Source: Mesotoga sp. BH458_6_3_2_1
GTDB lineage: Bacteria; Thermotogota; Thermotogae; Petrotogales; Kosmotogaceae
Direction of reading: 5' to 3'
DNA: 64,000 bases
Assembly: GCF_003664995.1 (NCBI RefSeq)
Contig: NZ_JFHL01000017.1
Location: 1-64,000 of the forward strand
Position numbers and translations under genes: made by a program. This document shows, piece by piece, positions 54,013 through 62,683 of the stretch (within the stretch, counting starts at the first letter, position 1; every line of letters begins with the position of its first letter). The notes under the pieces were generated by a model that saw only the letters and a list, made by a program, of their open reading frames with translations, did no database searches and had not been told where the DNA came from.

Positions 54013-55308
54013 GTGAAAAAAATTTTCTTTGTGGTATTTCTTGTTTTGATGCTTTCGGTAACAATGACTGGAAAGCTTGTCTATTGGCATACTCAAGAAG
54101 AAGAATCAAGGCAGCAGGTTATTTCCCAAATAATCGAGTCGTTCACAATTGAAACTGGAATCGAAGTTGAAGTGGTGGCGATCGAAGAGAATGAGATGTT
54201 CTCAAAACTTGCCGCAGCCTCCGCTGCAGATACACTTCCGGATATAATTGAAGCGGGCGCTGAGACTATTCTTGGTCTCGGAGCGGATGGTCTTCTCGAT
54301 ACGGCGATTCCGACTAGATTCATTAATAATGCCGGAGACTTCTACAACGGGGCCACAAGATTCGTTATTACGCCGTCTGGAGATCAGTACTTCGCGGTTC
54401 CTTATCATGGATGGGTTCAGGGAATCTGGTACAGAAAAGATTGGTTTGAAGAAGAGGGACTATCTGAACCGACGACGTGGGAAGCAATAATGGAGGCTGC
54501 TGAGCACTTCCATGATCCACAGAATGGGATGTATGGAATTGTTCTTGGAAAAACAAACGACGCATATGCCGAACAGGTATTCACGATTTTCGCTTTGTCA
54601 AATGGAGCAAGGATTTTTGATAAGGATGGAAATGTTATAGTAAATTCCCCAGAAATGAAGGAAGTGCTTCAGTACTACAAGGACCTAGGCGCATACTCGG
54701 CTCCAGGACATACATATTGGCAGCAAGCAAGAGAGCTGTTCCTGGCAGGCAAAACCCCAATGATGTTCTACTCCACTTATGTCATGGACGATCTAGCTCT
54801 GGCCGAAATTCAGACTCAGTACATTAGTGATTTTGATCCTGATCTCGTTAGGAACACCGAATTTGCTCCAATGATGACAAATAGTAGATCTTCCTCCTTT
54901 GGACAGGTCTTGTCACTTGCCGTTGTTAAGTCTTCCCAGAACAAGCTTGATGTTCTCAAACTCCTCGATTTCATGTTCGAGCCTGACAACTACATTAAGT
55001 ACATACATATGGCTCCCGGTGGAATGCTTCCAACAAGGTCTTCCACAGCTGAAAGTGAAGAATTCCTCAATGATCCGAAGGGGATTTACAGGAGCTACGG
55101 CGCAGAAAAGATCAAGGCAATCATTTATGGAATGGAGAATATTGAGAAGTTCGGTTACGTTGAAGGGAAGGTCTTCCCTGAGATGGGAAAGATATCTGGA
55201 GCCTTCACAATTGGAAATGGAATCGTTATGATGTTCGATAACAACGCAACTCCCGATCAAGTTCTGACTTTCTGGAGAGAGGACATAAGAAAGCTGATAG
55301 GCAGATAA
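54013..55308 (+). CDS. Family 1 extracellular sugar-binding protein of ABC transporter
   Basis: About 431 residues: signal peptide (1-20), mature start near GKLVYWHTQEEESRQQ, a MalE-like two-lobe protein with VAASAADTLPDIIEAGA, VPYHGWVQGIWYRKDWFEE and FLAGKTPMMFYSTYVMDD. No lipobox; it is presumably free or anchored by an uncleaved signal. The binding partner permeases follow. GTG 54013 is chosen, with SD GGAGGTGA upstream. The ligand cannot be told from sequence. Confidence 0.9.
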   Translation: MKKIFFVVFLVLMLSVTMTGKLVYWHTQEEESRQQVISQIIESFTIETGIEVEVVAIEENEMFSKLAAASAADTLPDIIEAGAETILGLGADGLLDTAIPTRFINNAGDFYNGATRFVITPSGDQYFAVPYHGWVQGIWYRKDWFEEEGLSEPTTWEAIMEAAEHFHDPQNGMYGIVLGKTNDAYAEQVFTIFALSNGARIFDKDGNVIVNSPEMKEVLQYYKDLGAYSAPGHTYWQQARELFLAGKTPMMFYSTYVMDDLALAEIQTQYISDFDPDLVRNTEFAPMMTNSRSSSFGQVLSLAVVKSSQNKLDVLKLLDFMFEPDNYIKYIHMAPGGMLPTRSSTAESEEFLNDPKGIYRSYGAEKIKAIIYGMENIEKFGYVEGKVFPEMGKISGAFTIGNGIVMMFDNNATPDQVLTFWREDIRKLIGR

Positions 55309-55320
55309 ACATCTGACAGA

Positions 55321-55351
55321 GAAGGCCCCGGAGCCGGGGCCTTCCTTTTTT
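55321..55351 (+). terminator. Intra-operon terminator
   Basis: Stem GAAGGCCCCG / CGGGGCCTTC, GAGC loop, then CTTTTTT; the SD of the next gene follows directly, so read-through limits permease expression relative to the binding protein. Confidence 0.9.
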
Positions 55352-55364
55352 GGAGGTAGATTTC

Positions 55365-56240
55365 ATGCAGCAAGTTACCTCTTCCATTTTGAGGAAAGAA
55401 AACAGTTTGGGTTGGAAACTGGTATCACCAACGGTTATTCTTTTGATGATACTCATACTGTATCCAGTTGCTTACAACATATACATTTCATTTTTCGACT
55501 ACGGGATTACGAGTTCCACGTTTGTTGGACTGGAGAACTACATCAGAGTTTTCAAAGATGGTGCATTCTGGAAGTCGTTCTTCATAACTGTTGGATTCAC
55601 CCTAATAACAGTTTTTGGGAGTATACTGTTGGGTCTTGGAGTTGCACTAATGTTGAACAAAGAGTTCAAGGGAAGAGCAATAGTAAGAACAATCATCTTG
55701 CTTCCATACATTACTCCCCTGATCTCGATTGTTTTCTCCTGGAAGTATATCTTTGATCCCAGCTATGGCCCCTTCATGCAGCTTTTTAGTCAGACTCTCG
55801 GATGGGTTTCCCCTCAACTCGATCTTCTTAACAACTCAAACAATGCATTCCTCGTAGCATCTATCTTCAACATTTGGCGTAACTTCCCCTTCGTTTACTT
55901 GATGCTTTTGTCAAGGCTCCAATCAATTCCCGAGGATTACTACGAGGCAGCGGAGATAGATGGAGCAACAGCTTGGCAGAAGTTTACGAATATCACTCTT
56001 CCCGAGCTCTTCTTCGTTATGGGAGCAGTGGCTCTTATGAGAGGAATTTGGAACTTCTACAAGTTCGACGAGGTATATTTGATAAGCAAAAGAGCCGGTA
56101 CTCTTCCGATATTTATTTATGAAAGGGTTATAGGCACAACTTCACCTGAGTATGGAGTAGCGGCTGCAATTGCAACAATTCTCATGGTCGTCATGCTCGG
56201 ATTGATAACCGCATACGTCAAGAAGGTGTTGAAATGGTAA
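55365..56240 (+). CDS. Sugar ABC transporter permease, MalF/UgpA-type
   Basis: 291 residues, six membrane helices. Opening helix WKLVSPTVILLMILILYPVA, EAA loop YYEAAEIDGATAWQKFTNITLPEL. Partner of the following MalG-type protein. ATG 55365 with SD GGAGGTAG. Ends seven bases inside the next gene. Confidence 0.93.
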   Translation: MQQVTSSILRKENSLGWKLVSPTVILLMILILYPVAYNIYISFFDYGITSSTFVGLENYIRVFKDGAFWKSFFITVGFTLITVFGSILLGLGVALMLNKEFKGRAIVRTIILLPYITPLISIVFSWKYIFDPSYGPFMQLFSQTLGWVSPQLDLLNNSNNAFLVASIFNIWRNFPFVYLMLLSRLQSIPEDYYEAAEIDGATAWQKFTNITLPELFFVMGAVALMRGIWNFYKFDEVYLISKRAGTLPIFIYERVIGTTSPEYGVAAAIATILMVVMLGLITAYVKKVLKW

Positions 56241-57529
56241 AGAAGAAGACACCTTTCAGAAGAATAATGTTTGTTCTTGGAATTCTCACAATCTGTTTCT
56301 TTATTCTAATTCCCTTCTATTTCATGGTTCATGTATCTCTTAAAGCAGACTATGATCCAAATAAGCTAACATTTTCCGATTTCACAGTAAGGAACTATCT
56401 GGAGATATTTGGGCTCATTCAGAGCAGCGAAACGGAGTTTTTCGGCGACGAGATAATACGAGCGAATCTAGAACCTGTATTGAAGAGGATAGATGAGTTG
56501 AAGAAAAGAACAGCCTCGCTTGAAGCATATACTCAATATGTTCGTGACGTTCAGCTGAAGGCTAAAGAGAAAGAACTCAGAGACATCGTAGATCTCGTAA
56601 TTGACTTCAGCGGACTTGAGGTCGAAAATAGGGAAGAGTTTGTAGAAAACTCCCTAATTCCCGGCACAGAAGAGGCCAAGACCATTGAAGAGAATATGGA
56701 GTCAATATTCAGTGTAAACGATATCAAGCGATTTACAGATCTGAGAACTGAGATTGAGAATGCGCTGACGGAGGAATCACTGATTTTCGGTTTCGAAAAC
56801 GCAAAGGCTCAGCTAAAATCTTACGAAGATCAAAAAACGAAAATTCTAGAAGAAAGGGCAAGCGAATTTCCCTTCCTGAAGTATCTGAGGAACTCTCTGA
56901 TTTTTGCGGGAACTTCCGCCTTGATAAGTCTCTTCGTTGCGATTCTTGGCGCTTATGCCTTTTCAAGACTTAGATTCAAGGGAAGGGGACCAGTCCAGCG
57001 ATCGGTTCTTTTCGTGTATCTATTCGGCGGCACCGTAATAATGGTCCCTCTTTATCAGATGGCGGTGAAACTTGGAATCCTTTCCTCTCCTCTAGGGACG
57101 GGTATGTATTTGATTATGGTATATGTGATTCAGACTCTTCCGGTCTCCCTTTACATGTTGGGAAATTACTTCAGAACAATACCATTTTCAATTGAGGAAG
57201 CGGCAATCATTGATGGGTGTTCCAGAGTGCAGGCGATCTTCAAGATTGTTATTCCGCTCTCTCTTCCAGCAATTGTCACAGTATATATCTATGCCTTTAT
57301 GATTGGATGGAACGAATACTTGTTTGCATCTGCCTTCCTTGGCCTAAAATCCTATAAGGATCTCTTCACTCTTCCAATTGGGTTGAATGCGTTTTCCGGT
57401 TCGGCTCATGCAGTGTGGGGAAGGCTGATGGCAGCTTCAGTAGTTTCGGCAATCCCAATCATATTTATCTTCAGTCTTATGCAGAAGTATCTGACAAGCG
57501 GATTTACTGCCGGAGGTGTCAAAGAATAG
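56234..57529 (+). CDS. Sugar ABC transporter permease, MalG-type, with 150-residue insert
   Basis: 431 residues against a usual 270-290. Helix 1 at about 11-32; the normal SDFTVRNYLEIFG segment (48-60) is interrupted by about 150 residues (61-210), mostly charged, predicted alpha-helical and coiled-coil prone (LKRIDELKKRTASLEAYTQY, KAKEKELRDIVDLVIDF), then FPFLKYLRNSLIFAG resumes the MalG core. The EAA loop EEAAIIDGCSRVQAIFKIVI is intact. The insert faces the extracytoplasmic side. It overlaps the MalF gene by seven bases and is followed by a glycosyltransferase gene. Confidence 0.9.
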   Translation: MVKKKTPFRRIMFVLGILTICFFILIPFYFMVHVSLKADYDPNKLTFSDFTVRNYLEIFGLIQSSETEFFGDEIIRANLEPVLKRIDELKKRTASLEAYTQYVRDVQLKAKEKELRDIVDLVIDFSGLEVENREEFVENSLIPGTEEAKTIEENMESIFSVNDIKRFTDLRTEIENALTEESLIFGFENAKAQLKSYEDQKTKILEERASEFPFLKYLRNSLIFAGTSALISLFVAILGAYAFSRLRFKGRGPVQRSVLFVYLFGGTVIMVPLYQMAVKLGILSSPLGTGMYLIMVYVIQTLPVSLYMLGNYFRTIPFSIEEAAIIDGCSRVQAIFKIVIPLSLPAIVTVYIYAFMIGWNEYLFASAFLGLKSYKDLFTLPIGLNAFSGSAHAVWGRLMAASVVSAIPIIFIFSLMQKYLTSGFTAGGVKE

Positions 57530-57540
57530 GAGGTGGAAAT

Positions 57541-58740
57541 ATGCCTGGACTGAATCACAAATCATATGACATAGTAATCGGAATACCTAGTTTTAACAAC
57601 TCGAATACTATCAAATACGTTGTCGAGACAGCAGCAAAAGGTCTTGGTCAGTTTTTCCCATCGTTGAGAGGGTGTATCATCAATTCAGACGGAGGATCGA
57701 CGGACAATACGGAAAAGGTTTTCTATTCAGCTTCCAGTAATGGAACGGATCTGCTGTCTTTCAGATACCGGGGGATCTCCGGAAAGGGAAGCGCAATGAG
57801 ATCGATAATGGAGAAAGCCCTCACTCTCGATGCTCAGGCAGTAGTATTTCTCGACTCGGATTTAAGAAGCGTAGAACCTTTTTGGATAGATAGACTTGCC
57901 CGGCCGATTTTTGAAAAGAATGCCGCGTACGTTACCCCTTACTACATACGACACAAGTACGACGGAACGATAACCAACAGCATATGCTACCCTCTCACAA
58001 CGACCCTTTACGGAAAGAAGATAAGACAACCTATTGGAGGAGATTTCGGTGTAGGCAGAGAAATGCTTGACTATTACACCTCCGTATCTGAGGAGACGTG
58101 GAAATCCGACGTTTCCAGGTTTGGAATCGATATCTGGATGACCACTTCTGCAATCAATGAGGCGAGAGGGAGTATATACCAGGCAGCTTTAGGTACGAAA
58201 ATTCATGACGTGAAGGATCCAGGCAAGCAGCTTGGAAATATGTTCAGAGAAGTCGTCGGCACTCTGTTTTCCCTAATGCAGAGGTATGAAGATTTCTGGA
58301 GAGCGGTGACAGTTTACTCTGAATCGCCAATCTATGGTGAAGTGGCAGCTGGAGTTCCAGAATCGGTAGAAGTCGATTTGGGGAATATGATTCTCAAGTG
58401 TTATGAGGGCATTAAAGAGCAAGAGGCCTTTATTGGGGAGATCCTTGGATCGGGAATTTCTCATGAGCTGTTCCTTCTTGGAAAAGCCAGCGCGATGATT
58501 GATGATGATCTATGGGTTAGAATCATATACAGGATTGCTTCAAGATACAGAAATGTTGCACTTAGGAAGAGATTAATTGAGTTGCTCGTTCCTCTTTATT
58601 TTGGGAGAGTTGCGAGTTTTGTTTCGAGAACTGAGGAAAAGACTCAAGAGGATGCCGAAAAGGAAACCGACAGACTCCTTGAGAAGTTTGTGAGCGCAAA
58701 GGATGAGTTGATGTCAATATGGGAGAAGAGTTCAGAATAA
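57541..58740 (+). CDS. GT2-fold glycosyltransferase, possibly glucosylglycerate/mannosylglycerate-type
   Basis: 399 residues. GT-A signature IVIGIPSFNNSNTIKYVVE, donor-binding NSDGGSTDNT, acceptor/phosphate-type GKGSAMRSIM, and the DxD metal site FLDSDLRS (105-107). The downstream KIHDVKDPGKQLGNMFREVV and VTVYSES stretch suggests the GT81/GT78-like group that makes glucosyl- or mannosyl-glycerate compatible solutes, but I cannot confirm this. ATG 57541 has SD AGGAGGTGG. Its location between a sugar importer and a sugar-phosphate-sensing regulator links synthesis or recycling of a solute to uptake. Confidence 0.72.
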   Translation: MPGLNHKSYDIVIGIPSFNNSNTIKYVVETAAKGLGQFFPSLRGCIINSDGGSTDNTEKVFYSASSNGTDLLSFRYRGISGKGSAMRSIMEKALTLDAQAVVFLDSDLRSVEPFWIDRLARPIFEKNAAYVTPYYIRHKYDGTITNSICYPLTTTLYGKKIRQPIGGDFGVGREMLDYYTSVSEETWKSDVSRFGIDIWMTTSAINEARGSIYQAALGTKIHDVKDPGKQLGNMFREVVGTLFSLMQRYEDFWRAVTVYSESPIYGEVAAGVPESVEVDLGNMILKCYEGIKEQEAFIGEILGSGISHELFLLGKASAMIDDDLWVRIIYRIASRYRNVALRKRLIELLVPLYFGRVASFVSRTEEKTQEDAEKETDRLLEKFVSAKDELMSIWEKSSE

Positions 58741-59540
58741 CAGAGAAACTCAAAGCGATGATAAAAGGATTAAATCCAGCTGAGAAGAAGGCTGCGAAGT
58801 ACATTATCGATTTTCCGGATGATGTGATTCACCATTCAATTAGCGAGCTTTCAGTACTTGCCGGGACCAGTGAGACCACTATCTTCAGATTATCAAAAAA
58901 GTTGAGTTTCAATGGCTACCAGGCTTTCAAGATCCAACTGGCAAGAGAGCTTTCGAGTGAAACTCCATCGATTTCTGCCGACAAGAACAAGTTAATTTCA
59001 GATCTTATTGAAGCACTGAATCAGCAGAATCATCTAATTGACGAAGTCCAGCTTGACAGAATCGCAAGTAGAATTGTGAAGGCAAGCAGGCTAATATTCT
59101 TCGGAGTGGCTTCTAGCGGAATAGTGGCGGAATTTGGAGCCACTCTCTTCATGAGGGCGGGCTTTTCAACAGCTTTCTATACTGATCCTCATTTACAAAT
59201 AATGACGGCCGTTTCTTTGAACAAAGGCGACATTGTTTTTGGGATTTCTGCCAGCGGAAATATCAGAGATACGGTCAAGTCAATCGAAGTAGCCTCTGAT
59301 TCTGGAGCATATACTGTAGCGATTACGGGTGGGATCGGATCAAGAATTGTCAGCGTTTCTACTGAGACGGTCTATGTTGCCCAGGGAGGGCATGAGACTG
59401 GGATACCACTTCTTCAACCAAGAGTATGCCAGCTTGCTGTGATTCAACTCTTGCTCGAGAAGTCGATAAGGCTTCGAAACGGAACAATGCAGACACTGGA
59501 AAAAGTCGATAGAACACTTGATAAGAAGAGATACATCTGA
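58719..59540 (+). CDS. MurR/RpiR family transcriptional regulator
   Basis: 273 residues: N-terminal HTH_6 (about 8-80; HSISELSVLAGTSETTIFRL is the recognition region) and C-terminal SIS sugar-phosphate-binding domain (110-250; FFGVASSGIVAEFGA, VFGISASGNIRDT, SGAYTVAITG). Regulators of this type sense phosphosugars. It overlaps the glycosyltransferase gene by 22 bases and is the last gene of the operon, so it is probably an autoregulator of the sugar importer. Confidence 0.92.
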   Translation: MGEEFRITEKLKAMIKGLNPAEKKAAKYIIDFPDDVIHHSISELSVLAGTSETTIFRLSKKLSFNGYQAFKIQLARELSSETPSISADKNKLISDLIEALNQQNHLIDEVQLDRIASRIVKASRLIFFGVASSGIVAEFGATLFMRAGFSTAFYTDPHLQIMTAVSLNKGDIVFGISASGNIRDTVKSIEVASDSGAYTVAITGGIGSRIVSVSTETVYVAQGGHETGIPLLQPRVCQLAVIQLLLEKSIRLRNGTMQTLEKVDRTLDKKRYI

Positions 59541-59695
59541 ACTAGTTATTATGAGGAGTGTCGTTTTGTAGTAGGTGAAGAATTGGTTTGTACGGACTAC
59601 GAATTGCAGATATTAGTAGATCTGACTTGCGTAGCAGGCACTAGATTTAATTTACGAACTGTTGAAGGTACTGCTTTTCGGGAATTTGTGGAGTT

Positions 59696-60850
59696 CTACC
59701 CAAAAGAAAAGCCCTTTCTGAAAACGGTGAGACAAGACTCTACTACGTCGGCATGATAAAGAGATCCACTGTTCTTCACGATTTCAGCAAGAGCAAACTT
59801 CACTCCGTGGGTGGTCCTGTAGGGTCTATAGAAGCTCATTGCTGAAACTACCTCTGATACTGCAAGAATACATCCTTCAAGACTTATTTCCGAGCCAGTT
59901 AAACCATTTGGATATCCCGAGCCGTCCATCCTTTCGTGATGTTGAAGAATCGCATTTGAGACTTTGTCCGGAAATGGAACGCCTTTGGTAAGTTCGAATC
60001 CGGTTCTTGGATGTTCTTGAAGAAGCTTCCACTCAAAACTTTGGAGAGGGCCTGGCCTGCTAATCATATCAAGAAACAGTGAAATCATGCCAACATCGTG
60101 AATCTTTCCTGCCATTTCTATACAGGTTTTTGTAAAGGAGTCAAGACCCATCTCATCGGCTATAGCCACCGCAAGCCTTGAGACATTATCCTCATGTGCT
60201 TCCACATAGATGCTCTTGATTTTGAACATCTGTAGCAGCGAATCGGCGGTCCCCCTGCAGATATCAAGACGGCTGGCAATATCGAACCCTATAGCTCTAT
60301 CAGGAGCGGTGCAGTAATCATCATTCATTGAAAACTCCCCCATTCGATAAACGTATGGATGAAGCCTAGAGATCTCAAGAACATTCTTTCGGTCCATTCT
60401 TGCTGTATCGTATAGACAGGTTGCCCCCAATGGTAATTCTTCGACCAAGTCATTGACGGATGCTTCGTACTCAAGAAGCCTTTCAATCCTTGCTCCCGAT
60501 TCGAGGATCGGAGTGCCAGTTCCTGCCACGTAAAGGCCTTCGAATCCTTCTTTTAGAGCATTCATTACCGCCTTTTCAAGAAACATGATAGAGCCATTTG
60601 GATCGAAAGTCCCTTGTCTTAGGTACGATTGAGTTGTTTCCACAAGTTCCAAAGACTTCGCTTCCAGCAATTCGTCGATACTGCTTTCTCTGTCAAGAAG
60701 GGTTTTCTTCAAAACTCTGAATTCCGATTCGGCCCCCAGACAGAGGATCTTGACGTTATTCGACAGACCTTCGCCCAAAATGGAGTCAAGCACAACTCTG
60801 AAGGCTTCATTGTTGTTATATAAAGCAATACTGTGAGATCCGAATTTCAT
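59696..60850 (-). CDS. MEDS sensory domain plus HD-GYP phosphodiesterase
   Basis: About 384 residues. The N-terminal 160 residues match MEDS/DcmR-type sensory domains (SHSIALYNNNEAFRVVLDSI, later FEGLYVAGTGTPILE). The C-terminal part is an HD-GYP domain: GKIHDVGMI, LQEHPRTGFELTKG and HHERMDGSGYPNGL, the c-di-GMP hydrolase motif. No membrane segments, so a soluble sensor. The start at 60850 follows a minus-strand promoter, and an SD GGAG is present; the longer frame (to 60994) would begin upstream of the promoter. Confidence 0.85.
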   Translation of the reverse strand: MKFGSHSIALYNNNEAFRVVLDSILGEGLSNNVKILCLGAESEFRVLKKTLLDRESSIDELLEAKSLELVETTQSYLRQGTFDPNGSIMFLEKAVMNALKEGFEGLYVAGTGTPILESGARIERLLEYEASVNDLVEELPLGATCLYDTARMDRKNVLEISRLHPYVYRMGEFSMNDDYCTAPDRAIGFDIASRLDICRGTADSLLQMFKIKSIYVEAHEDNVSRLAVAIADEMGLDSFTKTCIEMAGKIHDVGMISLFLDMISRPGPLQSFEWKLLQEHPRTGFELTKGVPFPDKVSNAILQHHERMDGSGYPNGLTGSEISLEGCILAVSEVVSAMSFYRPYRTTHGVKFALAEIVKNSGSLYHADVVESCLTVFRKGFSFG

Positions 60851-60904
60851 TAGCAACAACTCCAATAATGAGTTCGAATTTGGTCTGAATGAACACTTTC
60901 CTAA

Positions 60905-60913
60905 ATTATAGCA
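60905..60913 (-). promoter_or_regulatory. Extended -10 promoter of the HD-GYP gene
   Basis: On the minus strand TGCTATAAT, a TGn-extended perfect -10, about 55 bases before the chosen start. Confidence 0.6.
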
Positions 60914-61034
60914 TGTGCAAAATCCGTCTAAGCAACACACTTGTTTGAGGAAATCACCGAGAGACCTTCTGCAAGGACTATTAGTCGGTTGCACGTGGAA
61001 AATCAGAAATCTTGAAGTCTTGAAGACTATACAC

Positions 61035-62012
61035 TTACATGTTCTTGGGAAAAGTGATGGTTACAGTTGTTCCCATCATATATCTTGACCTGACGTCTAT
61101 CGTTCCATTAATTAGATTTAGAGCGTGCTTGACCAGAGATAGCCCCAGTCCAAGACCAGACGATCCCGATGTCCTCGCGTTGCTCGCTCGATAGAATCTT
61201 TCGAATATTCTGGGGAGTTCGTCGCTCTTAATGCCTATTCCATAATCCTTAACGGAGATGTAGATATTAGACTCTTCTTCACGAGAAACCACGTTAATTG
61301 TATCCCCAACACTCGAATACTTGACAGCATTCGAGATGAGGTTGGATATTACTCTGAAAAGGAGCATAGAGTCAACGGCCGCGTAAGTATCCGGCGACAC
61401 AGTTGTGATGATCTCGAGTCTCTTCCGATTCCATTTGGCTTGAAGGTCGCCTATGGCTTCATCTACAAGCTCTCTTAGATTTACTGTTTCGACTTTCACT
61501 CTGTAGTTCTGCAGTTCGAGGTTAGATAGTATGCCAAGCTCTTCGACGAGTCTTGAAAGTCTTCCTGTTGATCTGGATATTCTATCGATTGTCTCAGAGA
61601 CATCGGTGGGCAGTTCACTGTTCCTGTCCATAAGCAGCTGGACGTAGCCGTTTATTACTGCTAGCGGTGTCGAAAATTCATGAACGATTGAATTGACGAA
61701 ATCCATCTTGGCACTCTCGAACAGCTTCTCGCTTGTGATATTTTTAGCAATTATATATGGTGGAGAGACCTTTATTCTTAAATAGTGAGTGATCTCGTCT
61801 CTTACAAAAACAGTATCTGTACTATGATGAAGCCCTGAGATGAGACTATCGACGATCTTCGAAATGCCTTGAACATGAAGAGCGTCCGGGAGAGCCAACC
61901 CTTCAATTTCGCCCAACATTTTTTTCGCAGATGAGTTCGCGTATGAAATCACAAGGCCCTCATCGACTATCATGATCCCCTCGCTTAGCTCATCGAGCAA
62001 CGATTTGTTCAC
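61035..62012 (-). CDS. phoR: PhoR-type sensor histidine kinase without membrane segments
   Basis: 325 residues: PAS-like domain (1-85; EGIMIVDEGLVISYANSSAK), HisKA dimerisation domain with His111 in SIVHEFSTPLAVINGYV, and HATPase with N box LISNAVKYSS, G1 KDYGIGIKSD and G2 GLGLGLSLVKHA. PhoR normally has N-terminal membrane helices; here none exists, so it is a soluble kinase that may read the Pst/PhoU complex. It overlaps phoB by four bases (ATGA). The symbol is from operon context. Confidence 0.9.
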   Translation of the reverse strand: MNKSLLDELSEGIMIVDEGLVISYANSSAKKMLGEIEGLALPDALHVQGISKIVDSLISGLHHSTDTVFVRDEITHYLRIKVSPPYIIAKNITSEKLFESAKMDFVNSIVHEFSTPLAVINGYVQLLMDRNSELPTDVSETIDRISRSTGRLSRLVEELGILSNLELQNYRVKVETVNLRELVDEAIGDLQAKWNRKRLEIITTVSPDTYAAVDSMLLFRVISNLISNAVKYSSVGDTINVVSREEESNIYISVKDYGIGIKSDELPRIFERFYRASNARTSGSSGLGLGLSLVKHALNLINGTIDVRSRYMMGTTVTITFPKNM

Positions 62013-62683
62013 TTCTGTTCTCCAAGGACAAATTTGTAGCCAACGCCTCTCACTGTTTTTATAAAACCTTCTCCAACCTTCTCCCTCAATTTGCTTATAT
62101 GAACATCCACCGTTCTGAAGTCTCCAAAGAAATCAATTCCCCATACTTTGTCCAGCAACTCTTCTCTAGTGAAGACTCTCGCAGGGTTTTCTGCGAGTAA
62201 CTTAAGCAATTCGAATTCTCGCCTCGTCAGCTCTTCTGACTTTCCATTTCTGGTCACTGTATACGATTTTAAATTCACAATCGCATCGCCTATCGTCAAC
62301 GTTTCTTCAAGAGTGCCAGATATCTCGCTTCTTCTCATTACAGCTTTGATTCTTGCTACCAAAGCTCTTGGGTTAAAAGGTTTAGTGACATAATCATCTG
62401 CGCCAAGCTCAAGTCCGAGAATCATGTCGAGGTCAGATTTTCTTGCGGTCAAGAATATTATTGGAATTCTGGAATACTTCATCCGGATTTTCTTAACCAG
62501 GTCAAGACCATTTGCGTCTGGCAGCATAATGTCGAGAAGTATGACGTCTGGTTTTCCCGCGCGCAGAACCGTCCAAAGCTCTTCTGCATTTGCAGCGGCT
62601 GAAGTCTCCATGCTTTCGCTCTCACAAGCCGTCCTGACAATATTCAGAATATCGAGATCGTCATCAACAATCAATACCTTCAA
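62009..62683 (-). CDS. phoB: PhoB-type OmpR-family response regulator
   Basis: 224 residues. Receiver domain with acidic pocket DDD (8-10), phosphoacceptor Asp51 (VILLDIMLPD) and Lys in DYVTKPF; C-terminal winged helix with RREFELLKLLAENPARVFTR and RTVDVHISKLREKVG. Expected to activate phosphate-starvation genes. It overlaps phoR and phoU by four bases each, so it is part of one operon. Confidence 0.92.
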   Translation of the reverse strand: MKVLIVDDDLDILNIVRTACESESMETSAAANAEELWTVLRAGKPDVILLDIMLPDANGLDLVKKIRMKYSRIPIIFLTARKSDLDMILGLELGADDYVTKPFNPRALVARIKAVMRRSEISGTLEETLTIGDAIVNLKSYTVTRNGKSEELTRREFELLKLLAENPARVFTREELLDKVWGIDFFGDFRTVDVHISKLREKVGEGFIKTVRGVGYKFVLGEQK

